Shown one piece after another: positions 53,437 to 62,731 of a DNA stretch of 64,000 nt (position 1 is its first letter; each line of letters begins with the position of its first letter). The position numbers were made by a program, and so were the translations under genes. The stretch spans positions 10,560,001 through 10,624,000 of the forward strand of contig NC_092590.1 in NCBI RefSeq assembly GCF_047663525.1, in the 5' to 3' direction. The notes beneath the pieces are model-generated. The model worked only from the letters and a program-made list of their open reading frames with translations. It was not told the origin of the DNA and made no database searches. The DNA comes from Anas platyrhynchos (taxonomy: Eukaryota; Chordata; Aves; Anseriformes; Anatidae).

Positions 53437-56400
53437 GCAGCGCCGTCCCCAGAGCCACAGCCTCGCTCTCTGAATGTTGGAGGTGAAATCCAAATGACCC
53501 CAAACCGAATTTATCCCCAGGCTGTGCTGGCAGTATGAACTGCTGTGCTGCTGATCACCACATGCCTTTTTAGCTGTGCCTGTTCCTAAGGCTTCCAGCT
53601 GCGGTCACCCATTTTCCCTGTCCCTATGTCCAAAGCAAACTCCAGAAATCTCCTGGAGACAGTTTGGACACAGACCATCCGGGAGATGTCTGTGGTTACA
53701 GAAAGTACCGGGGTTTTCCCTGAAAACCCTGAAGACCAAGCTGAAATAGGTAGCTCTATGCAGAACACCAACAAAGCATAAACACGGCGCTCACCTTGTG
53801 TCTGTCTCAAGTTAAGCATTTCTTAAGTACTACCGGTACGATATCGTATTCTTTTTCCCCTTTTTAATCCACTGGGGAAGGGACGTGGCTTATCACACGT
53901 GATAATCTGCAAGCTGAATATAGAGCTGTCAGGTGCAGCACGTGGAGGTGGCAGCCCTTTAAGGTGCTGTGATGGTTACGTTGGATACCTGCATCAAGCA
54001 GCGTTCATTTCAGCCTCAGAAAGCCAAATCCACCTCATCTCACCTCCCTAGGGGGCTCTGTAATTCAAAGCATTGATATGCAGCGGTGGGATACTTGGCA
54101 AAAGGGTTTTCCTGACATTGTGCTGTAGGTAAAATTAACTCCCCCCCGTGACCTGAATCACCCCAGTGTGATACCCAGTGGTGTGAAGCTGTTTCTAAGG
54201 CTTTTTTGAAGGTTTTTTGCAGGCTCCATGCCCTCCATGAGATGCTGATCCTGTAGGATCCTCGTGGGATGCCCTGCACAGACCAGCTTGGTTTTGCATC
54301 TCCTGCCAGCACATCCCAGCACCTGCTGGAGGTCCTGGGGGAAAATGACAGCAGGAGGAAAGCCCCGGTGCCAGCTCCCATCGCCTCGCACCTCTCGTGG
54401 TCCCCAGCCCTGCCCCGTGCCCTTGGCAAGGCACGGTGGCTTCTGCTGGGCTCTGTGTCAGCGCGTCCCTGCTGCTTCTTGCCTCTGGTATCAACAGAGC
54501 CTGCCTGGCGGGTGGGTGGGTGTGAGATTTATGTTGCAAGGAAATTCAGGGAAGCTTGAGAGTTTCTTTTTTATTTGTTTCTTTTTTTTTTTTTTTTCTT
54601 CTTTTTCCTACAAAGCTTTTGAAAGTCCACTGGGGACCCCTAATGTTTGCCTGCCGCAGAAGCACACGCCTCCGAGCTGAAGCTGCAGGAGCCTCTTTGG
54701 GTACCCCTGGGTTCGCTTGTTTTGGGCGTTCCAAGGTAAGAGCCCCGGAATGCTATGGGGTGCAGAAATCTTCGTGCTGCCCACGTAAAATGTGGGAGTC
54801 CCTGGTGCCCTGAGCCATGACAGCAGAAACGTGTAACGTGTCCAGCAGAAAAGTCAGACAGCAGAAGGAAAATAGCGTTTGCCTTGCTTGCTCCCTAGCA
54901 AGACATCGTCCATTCAAGCGAGCAATCATTAAAGGGGAAAATACATTCATAAAGTGGGTGGTATGGCAACAGGAATTACGGTCCTTGTCAAAGGCAGTGG
55001 GAGGAATAACCCTATCAGAGTTGTGTGTTTTTTTTTTTTAAGGCCGCTCCACAGCCCCGAGATCAGCTTTATTCTCAGCTCTCTGAGTGCCACCTCATCC
55101 AAAAATGCTGCTGTCATCTTTCCCAGACCAGAAGCATCATTGTTGCCTCCCACCCTCAATGCTACAGAGGAACCAAACCTATCCGAAGCATCACACTGTG
55201 CTTGCAACGGGGATAAATTGCCCTTCTCTCTTTCCAACCTCCAGCCCCAAAGCCAAGTAAATCAGCAAAACCTGGACTTTAAGTGGCTTCTAACGTACTG
55301 AAAGTCAATTAGAGTGATTAAAACGGAGCTGCTAACCACAGGTCTTCATCACCGGTGCCGTGCTGAACATCTATTCTGTGTGGTTTGCAAGTAAAAGTGC
55401 ATGGAGAGGAAAGGATTTTTTTTTTTTTTTAAAGCAGCCAAATTGCCTCTAATTAGCAACACAACTGTAGTCAAAACATAATGTGAGGATAATAAATTGA
55501 TATTTGCATAATGGAGACACTACCCAAATGTACTTCAAATAAGCTGAATTGGATTATAATTAGAGCTGCGTTTTGGGAAAGAAAATCCTCCTAATTGCCT
55601 CCGTACCGACAGCATCAAGGAGGAGAGGGCTGCAGGCATAGGGCATGGCCCCGAAACAGCACGGCAGGGCTGGGGGCCTGCGGGAGTAGCTCCAAAAAGC
55701 AAGGCAGCCTCCCTCTTTTCCTTTTTTCCTTTTTTTTTTTCCTATGTTGGGAAACACTCCCAAAGCAGCTGCTGATGCTGGGAAAACCCCAGGAAGCTCC
55801 TGGCTTATTTTCTACAGCCAAACCAGCAGAGCTGAGCTGCGGGGCGCGAGGCATCGCATGCCTCAGCAAATGAGGATGAGTTGAGGAGCCTGTGACTGGG
55901 CGGGTAGCAGCAGCAAAGCATCCTCCTCTCTCCCTCAGCACTGTGCTTCGTGTGGTTGTGCTGAAAGAAAACCTGGGGGAAGGCGTGTGGGAAAACAAGC
56001 TGGGTGGGAAAAACGTGCCTCTCTGGGGAGGCCATGCGGGGATAACAGTGCAAGTGCTACTTCTGTGCCTCGCGTGGAGCCTGTGGACGAGGGGAAGCAT
56101 TGGTGCTGCACCAGGTTGCCACAGCCTTCTGCCAGCTTTAGTCAATCAGCAGTTGCTTGTCTCTGTTGGTATGTGTGCACGTTGGCTCTTATTTCCCAAC
56201 CATTCAATTTAATTACGTTCCCCCCAAACTGGTGATGGCGAGCTTGTTAAAGAAAGGCAGCTATGCAGTGAGGGCATTATTTATCTTTGCTGTGAAGCCA
56301 GGGTTATTTCTATTACAAATGACACCACGCACATGTGTCCTGCTGATTTATGATGGCAAAGATGAGCTGTGATCATTCATTGCAGCACACGAAATACACA

Positions 56401-56550
56401 CGGCACATCTGCACCTACACGCTCAGGTCAACGCCTGGATCCAGCTTCATAGAGCAGACGAGTTGGTGCAAGATGTGATTACCAGCTGGCAATTAATTAT
56501 TGGTAAAGGTGCAGACGAAGGCAAAGCTGGAAGGGCATTGGTGCAGGCTT

Positions 56551-56647
56551 TCAGGGCAGGTTTCGGCTCTTGAGGATGTTCTCCAAAAGCTCCTGAGCTT
56601 CTTGGAGCCCGTGGGCTGCAGCCACACTGAGGAGTTTCTCCACTTCC
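56551..56647 (-). CDS. Sel1-repeat gene exon 5 with stop
   Basis: 97 bases. The acceptor TCCTTCAG precedes GEVEKLLSVAAAHGLQ and the reading ends at TGA (56551-56553) after KSRNLP. The AAAHG-x-x-EA core is again Sel1-like. Confidence 0.85.
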
Positions 56648-58058
56648 CTGAAGGACATGAAATCTTTGTTAAAAAAAATAATCTAGAAAAAGGTCTGGTT
56701 GGTTCCTATCTGACTTTTATTTACCCAGATTTTTATTAGAGGACCACGACTACTCGATCTGAAAGAACCTGTGATGCCAACTCTCTAATATTCAGAAAAC
56801 GATCTGTTTTTCTCTTTGCTTTTCCCTATGATCTGGGTGTGCATATTTGGGGTTTGGTGATTCTCCCAGCCTAATTAAACTGAAGCAGAAATGATTTGGA
56901 GGTCTTACATACACCTTATAAAACCGAACAACCGACTCTGCCTATCTCAGGAGGAACTGGGCCCTCCTCTGTAGTGGAAAGGGGCAGGAGCAGCTGGTGT
57001 TACCCTTCCTCCAGTGCCGCCGTCATGTTTCGGAGAGCTCCCAGCGCCAGGTTGAAGGAGGAGTGAGGGTGGCCCTGTCCTGCTGCCTGCCTGAAGAAGG
57101 AGAGGGGGCAAGGAAGGCATAAAGAAGAATACAAAACAAAAACTTAATTCAACTATTTCCCCTGTGCACCTGTGGTCTCAAACTCAAGATTTTTTTTGGC
57201 CTCCCCCTGGCTTAAAATAAGCGTGAGAGGACGGGGAAGGCAGAGTGAAGTGTCTTGACCCCAGGCGAGACTCAGGGAGGGCCGGGCACGCACCATGGTG
57301 CAGCACACCTCTCCCCACAAAAATATCACCAGTTCTTTTTCCTCCTCCCTCACCCCGACAGACTTTCCCAGAAAAGAGCCAGGCACAGTGTCAGGAATTG
57401 GTTTTTTTTTTTGCACCTCACCTGAACCAGTGCATGGCCAGGTCTTCGCTTTTCTCCACTCCAGCTCCTGAGAGGGAAACAAAGCAGCAGAGTCGGGGCA
57501 AGGACGTAAAATACGATGCCCAAAGGCCAGGGTGCAGAGCCACGTTTGTGTTCCCCGTGCACAAACATCCTTTGGCAGGGAAGATTTACCTTGCAGATAC
57601 CTCTGCCCCACGATGTGCTGGGCATGGGGGTACCCCAGGCGAGCATACACCTGAGCCACACGGAAATGGAAGCCCTGGTAGCACAGCGCCATGTACAGCA
57701 GCAGCAGGGCGGCCACAGCCACAGCCACCAGCTGCAAAAGAGGAGGTGTGAGGAGAGAAAGGAGCAATCTTTGATGCAGAGCTGCTTCCAGCACCCATTA
57801 AAGCCAAATAAGCAAAATCTTCTGCAAGCCCTTGGTTGTGCTCCCCGTGCCCATGAGCACAAAGCCCTGGGGGCTTTGCAGAGGCTGCGCTGATGCTGCC
57901 AGACTCAGCGCTGCCTCCCCGAGCCCCTCGCTTACCTCCCAGGTGCTCCACACCACGCTGGGGGGCTCCCCACCTTGCAGGGAAGGATTTTCCTCACGGG
58001 AGCCAGTGCTGCCCCTTCCCACCCATCGCCGCCGTGCCGGGGGCTCGGTGTCCCCCAT
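56551..58058 (-). CDS. Uncharacterised single-pass membrane protein with Sel1-like repeats, five exons
   Basis: Five minus-strand exons join in phase at GT/AG sites into 495 coding bases (164 residues plus TGA): 57936-58058, 57590-57731, 57422-57467, 57004-57090 and 56551-56647. Residues 1-41 are hydrophilic with a basic RRRWVGR cluster. Residues 42-59 are one hydrophobic helix (LVAVAVAALLLLYMALCY). Residues 66-107 form a good Sel1-like repeat: YARLGYPHAQHIVGQRYLQG, GAGVEKSEDLAMHWF, RQAAGQGH. Residues 108-158 look like a second, degenerate one (SSFNLALGAL, then AAAHGLQEAQELLENIL). Sel1 repeats are alpha-solenoid protein-binding units, as in SEL1L of ER-associated degradation. By that analogy this could be a small ER or organelle-membrane adaptor, but the function is inference. 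I chose the ATG at 58058 for its strong context (GGAGCCATGG); the frame is open further upstream. I do not recognise a named orthologue. Confidence 0.82.
57004..57090 (-). CDS. Sel1-repeat gene exon 4
   Basis: 87 bases with CTTCAG acceptor and GTAACA donor. The first of several tandem AGs must be used to keep phase, giving RQAAGQGHPHSSF and the second repeat start. It contains an NMT sequon. Confidence 0.85.
57422..57467 (-). CDS. Sel1-repeat gene exon 3
   Basis: 46 bases with CTCTCAG acceptor and GTGAGG donor. It encodes GAGVEKSEDLAMHWF, the most diagnostic Sel1 segment. Canonical repeats have G-x-G-V, then a charged residue, then A-x-x-W-[FY]. Confidence 0.88.
57590..57731 (-). CDS. Sel1-repeat gene exon 2 (membrane helix)
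   Basis: 142 bases, phase 0 in and one base over at the end, with a CTTTTGCAG acceptor and GTAAAT donor. It encodes the hydrophobic helix and the first half of the Sel1 repeat, ending GQRYLQ. Confidence 0.88.
57936..58058 (-). CDS. Sel1-repeat gene exon 1
   Basis: 123 bases from ATG to GTAAGC donor, 41 codons, ending in a whole codon. It opens MGDTEPPARRRW and ends SVVWSTWE, just ahead of the membrane helix. The same frame stays open upstream to a Met at 58394, so a longer N-terminus cannot be excluded. Confidence 0.75.
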
Positions 58059-61000
58059 GGCTCCCCGCTGCTGGAGCTCTGAGAGCTGCCTCCCTCGCCG
58101 CAGGTCCCCGTGGTCGCCTTCTCCCAGCTTTGCTCCTGATTTATGGTGGTCGCAGCCCAGCTGCTCGGCTGAGATAAGAGGGATAGTGGAAAAGGTGACC
58201 ATCCTCTGCCAGCACCCTTTGAAACTGCTACCATTCAACTCTGTGCTGGATGCTCTTCCGCCTTCAGACTGCGTCAGGGTGGGTAAACAGCTAAATTTCA
58301 CAAAGTTGAGGAAGAAATTAAAAGTAAAATGTTTGCTTTTCGTGCTTTTCCCACAAGAAGGCAAGTGCTTCGCAAGGATGCTACTCAGAGCCACAGATGT
58401 TGAGCAGCTTGTTAACTCAGTTGCTTGGGCTCCACAGGGTCCTGTCGGGCTTTGAATGAGTGAAATAAGATGCGGGCCCGCCCCCAGGTGAGAAAATCAG
58501 AAAGGGTGCAGTGAGCTATAACCAGGGAATTATTTATATTTATCTAATATATATGAAATATATAATTAACAACCCCTGCCCTCCCCCAAAGTTCAATGGG
58601 ATGGGATTATTCTTATTTTTTTAAGCTGGAAAAGGGCTTACATGCTAAAGGCGGGCATTTTCTAGCTGTGTAGTTGTGCCTTTATTCATCTGCAGTGACT
58701 CCACCTAGTGAATTCCAGACGGTAAATCATGTTTTGCCTTCACAGCTGAGCACACGGCTGCTTTTAACACCAGGTACTGCCTCCTGCCTGTTACCTTTCT
58801 GCTCCGGAGTCCTAGCCAAGAACCGTCACTGAGTGGCAAGGTAGATGAGATCCATCTCATGCAAAGGGCTGACCTTGCCTGGTTGCCTAAGAGTAAAAAA
58901 ATTAAAAGTTTTTTTTTTTTTTTTCTTTTCTTTCCAATTTTACAGCAAGGGAAGTGCCATGCTGTGGTTTTGAAGGCAGTGATGACTCAGCCTAAAACCC
59001 TTACCGAAGAGGAAACCCTTCATCCGTCTGCATTGAGGTAAAGTTCTCATTTCTGGTGTTGTGCTGCCATCGTGGGGCCAACCTCATTTGCTTGGTCACG
59101 GCCACACGACAGTCTGAGGCCCATCTTCATGCTCCTCATCCTCTTGATACCATTTTCAGGGTATATGAAGCGAATGGGACATGAACAGTCATATTGTAGG
59201 GTCAGCTGCTTCTAAAGCAAACCCTGAGGAGAAGGACCTAGGCTGCAGTATCCTTATACTCATTTACCTATTTTTTTGGCTACAATTATTGGAATTTAAA
59301 GTTAAAAATGAAAAACAACGACAACAACAACCTCATGGAGTCATTCTGCTTGGGAATGAACGAATCTGTAGCTGCAGATCCCAAATTTTGGCAAAAGTAA
59401 GCTCCTGAGTTACTGTTACCATTGCTCATAAAGGAGTATCTGCAGTAGATTCACCCTGACACCTGACCTAGCTCAATGAAATTACACTTTTCGCTGCACA
59501 GTCAGGTCCTGGTGCTTGCAGTTCTTCATTGCAGGTGACTGCAGTGACACATGGGAAGGTGTTATTACTTGCACATTAATTAATGGCACGTTATCAGTGA
59601 GGGGCATGCTTGTGCTATAAGCCCGATGTGGTCGTGGTTCTCATGCCTGCAGTGAGCTTGAGCTGCTTCTCTGCAAAAATCAGCCTTCAGCACAAGGAAA
59701 AAGTAAATTGGGTTGTCGATGCAGCAGCCAGTGATGGCTGTAGTAGCTGTAGTAGCTGCCTCCTACCAGCACATCACTTCTCTTTGCCATGGCTTTGGCA
59801 AGGAAAGGACGAGGGACTGGTGGTGTTTCTATTTCCCCTTTCATCTACAGCAAACAAGTTTTGAAGAACGACTTCCATCTTGTACAAATGAGCATTTTGA
59901 TTGAAAACGTGGAGCCAGCCACGTTCAGGAAAACACATTTTTCCCCACATTTCTTTTTCACGTGAAAGGTTTTGCTAATCATGTGGTTTCTCTTTTCCTC
60001 CTTGCTGTGTCAGTGTGGTTAGGGCTGGAAGCACTTAAATGCCCCATTTCAGTTGAAAGGTGGGTGTTGAGTGCTGGAAGGAGCACGGGTGGCTGTGACT
60101 GGAAGGAGCTAATAGGACAACATCACTGTTCAGGAGACCTGGAGCCTAGACTGAGTCCCAGGGAGACAAGAAAGGAAAGAATAATAATGGATTGCGCCAA
60201 AACCCGTATGTGAACACTGTGTTTGTCCCTTCTCATTTGTTTTCCTAAGGTTTGCTACGCTTTGTCCCAAATGAAGAAACATACAATTGCTGAAAGAATG
60301 GTAGATGAAGGCTATGAAACCAAAATAAGCCATGCCCCTAGCACATTGCCAGTTCAAAGCAAACACATTGACCTCGCCGCCTCAGACAGAGTCCAGGCAC
60401 TGCCTCGGAGTGTCACTGTCTGATTAGCCTCAAGGAGTTTTTCCGATTCACTTTGTTAGGAAAAGAAACGGGTATAACCCAACTGATATAACTGGCACGA
60501 GTCTATTTAATCAAAGCGTCCCCTAGGCACCGGCAACATGGGGCAGATTGGATTCCCCCTCCTTGTTCGCCAGCTTGAAGGTGGTTGAGTGCGTGCTCAC
60601 ACATGGCTTTAGAGCACAACACCAAACTGTGAATGCTCTTCACCTCAGTTACCCTGCTGGATGGAGCTCAGATGGAGGTAGCAAGGGGGACCGAGGTGTG
60701 CAGCAGCAAGGCCTTCCTTGCAGGGCAATGGGCAGGAGGTGGGCAAGGATGTGTAGCTGGCATGGTCCCTGACAGGCTCCGGTTTCATTTTGCCTCCACA
60801 ACCTCCCTTCACAGCTGGCTAACCAAGAAGGAGATAAAAATCAATTCAGACCAGCCATTCTGGCACAATTAATAGCAGACAGAAAGGTGTACAATAAGCA
60901 GGACCGTAGCTATAAGGGGAGCTCGAGTCTCTCCGATAATCAGCATGCACACGTTGTCTGCAGATCTATTACAGAGACGTGTGAAGCTGTTTCAAGATAC

Positions 61001-61834
61001 CAGATTATCAAACGTATCTGTTAAACCCAGCAATTGCCCCCATTCATCACCACGCACGGCACCACAGAGCAGGTGATCCTCCTGAACCCAGGCACGGCAG
61101 CCAGCAGGGAGACCTGAGGGAGACTGCCCTTTCAGGTGCAGTTGCGGGCAGCTGTGCTGCTTCTTTGTCCATTTTAAATGGCAATTAACTCTGTTAACAA
61201 GGTCACAGACTTGTGATGTACCCAGACAATACCGCATTCACGGCCTGGTGGTCAGTGAGGGGTGGGAAGGGGTCCCTGCTTTATAGGATGAGTCCATCCA
61301 AGTTGCCTAAACGTGCCTTACGGGCTCCTGTCCTTTACTGCGCTGGACATGCTACACAACAGAATAAAGAAACCCTTCCCTTGTGCCCTGGTGTGCCACA
61401 GCTAGGTGCTTGAAAACCAGAAATGTCAGAAAATAGATCCGTAAATCCACATGGTAAGCAAAACCTAAGTCTACCCTGCACTTTGCAGACAGAGGAAAAT
61501 TAACCCTGCACATTGTCCAAGCTGATCAGAGGGACCTATCAATGTTAATTGGACCAACAAAGGCCAATTTACTGTGCTCTGCCCCATTGAAGCGTATCTT
61601 CCCACCCCCACCACGAGGTGGTTGTGCTCTAAGAGCCATCTGAGTCAGTTTTAACTTCTCACTTCTGAAATATTAGGGAGGGAGTTGTGGCGAGGGGCTT
61701 GTAGCGTGAGGTGATCCGAGACTAGTTTCACACCCTGTGGCACGTCCCTAACCCTACATAAACTGCATTCACCACACAGACACCTCAGCATTAGCTTCGT
61801 AGCTACGTGCCCTGCTCTTTGGTGCGTGCTGAAC
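58059..61834. other. Intergenic DNA between the divergent Sel1-repeat gene and H2AZ1
   Basis: No known gene is seen. The minus-strand gene must have its promoter here; a GC-rich GGGGGCGGGCCCGC motif (minus strand) lies at about 58474-58487. One plus-strand exon-like block is listed separately. The rest is unremarkable unique DNA. Confidence 0.5.
58946..59038 (+). other. Exon-like block of unknown identity
   Basis: A good acceptor (TTTCTTTCCAATTTTACAG) is followed by about 93 bases open in one frame (KCHAVVLKAVMTQPKT within it), then GAG and a GTAAAG donor. It could be an exon of a noncoding or unknown transcript. No neighbouring exon in phase was recognised. Confidence 0.2.
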
Positions 61835-62165
61835 GGGGCTAATAGGAACCTCAAAGGAGGCTGTAGTGAGGTGGGGGTTGGTCTGTTCTCCCACGTGCCT
61901 GGTGACAGGATGAGGGGGAATGGGATAAAGTTGCACCAGGGGAGTTTTAGGTTGGATATTAGGAAGAACTTCATTATTGAAAGGGTTGTGAGGCATTGGG
62001 ATGGGCTGCCCAGGGAGGTGGTGGAGTCACCATCCCTGGAGGTCTTTAAAAGACGTTTAGATGTAGAGCTTAGGGGTATGGTTTAGTGGGGACTGTTAGC
62101 GTTAGGTCAGAGGTTGGGCTGGGTGATCCTGAGGTGTTTCCAACCTAGAAAATTCCATGGTTCTG
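61835..62165 (+). mobile_element. CR1 LINE 3' end upstream of H2AZ1
   Basis: A clear avian CR1 tail: GAGGCTGTAGTGAGGTGGGG, GATAAAGTTGCACCAGGGGA, GGCTGCCCAGGGAGGTGGTG, CACCATCCCTGGAGGTCTTT, and a decayed terminal AATTCCATGGTTCTGTG. It is truncated at its 5' side. Confidence 0.93.
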
Positions 62166-62227
62166 TGGGGTTCTAAGGGGAAGGAACGAGACCTCGACCA
62201 ACTCCCGCAACCTTCTGTAAAATCTCG

Positions 62228-62315
62228 ATTTTATTTTTATTTTTATTTTTATTTTTATTTTTATTTTTATTTTTATTTTTATTTTTATTTTTATTTTTAT
62301 TTTTATTTTTATTTT
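62228..62315. repeat. (ATTTTT)n microsatellite
   Basis: About 14 near-perfect ATTTTT hexamers. Read as protein they give alternating Tyr-Phe or Lys-Asn frames, which explains the odd open frames there. The array sits about 120 bases before the CpG island and about 280 before the nearest CCAAT box. Confidence 0.97.
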
Positions 62316-62432
62316 CAAACTCAAACCCAACTCCCGCTGACAGAAACCACCAGCACCCCCGAGCACCGTGACCCAAACCCCCAGCGCTAACCCCCCCGCC
62401 TCAGGCGCTGGCGGGCGCCTGTCCCTTTAAGG

Positions 62433-62610
62433 GGGGGCGGGGCCTGAGCCGCAGCGCCGCAGAGCGCCGCAGAGCGCGGCCGGCCCCGCCCCGCCCCGCC
62501 ATTGGCTGTCGCTAGGGCATCGCCCCGCCCCCTGTGCTCTGTGATTGGCCGGCGGCCGGGCCGGGGTTCCCGGATGCGGGCGGCCGGGCGGTTATAAAGG
62601 GCCGGGGGAA
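62433..62610 (+). promoter_or_regulatory. H2AZ1: H2AZ1 core promoter with GC boxes, two CCAAT boxes and TATA
   Basis: GC boxes lie at 62433-62443 and at about 62484-62500. Inverted CCAAT boxes (ATTGG) lie at 62501-62505 and 62544-62548, 43 bases apart, as in NF-Y-driven cell-cycle promoters. TATAAA lies at 62593-62598. Transcription would then start near 62620-62630, about 100 bases before the ATG. Confidence 0.85.
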
Positions 62611-62728
62611 GGCGGGAGCGGGCGCAGTTTGAATCGCGGCGGGTCGGGGCCGGTCGGTGCTGCGGGCCGGGCTCCTCGTCCTCTTTCTCCTTCTCCTCCT
62701 CCGACAGCACCCGCGCTGCTGCTCCGCC

Positions 62729-62731
62729 ATG
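62729..62731 (+). CDS. H2AZ1: H2AZ1 coding exon 1 (start codon only)
   Basis: GCCATG directly followed by the GTGAGG donor, so exon 1 contributes the 5' UTR and only the initiator Met. Confidence 0.93.

Larger units (their letters stand above)
43241..56550. other. Intergenic DNA between repeats and the Sel1-repeat gene
   Basis: No coding exon is supported. Contents I can name are A-rich runs near 44299-44338, a T-run near 45593, a CR1 tail near 53340 and a TA-rich microsatellite at about 51708-51747. AT-rich, TAATTA-containing stretches near 45940-46090 and 55440-55570 could be conserved noncoding DNA, but I cannot show this. Confidence 0.5.

Noticed and set aside
57153-57794. 213-codon minus-strand frame over the Sel1-repeat gene
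   Set aside because: It reads through exon 2 into introns. Only the part from 57590 to 57731 is coding, and the spliced model explains it better.
57832-58455. 207-codon plus-strand frame
   Set aside because: It is the antisense shadow of exon 1 and upstream GC-rich DNA of the minus-strand gene.
60240-60423. Plus-strand frame after a TTTTCCTAAG acceptor-like site
   Set aside because: There is no good donor, no homology that I recognise and no phase partner.
62157-62390. Tyr-Phe and Lys-Asn repeat frames
   Set aside because: They are translations of the (ATTTTT)n microsatellite.
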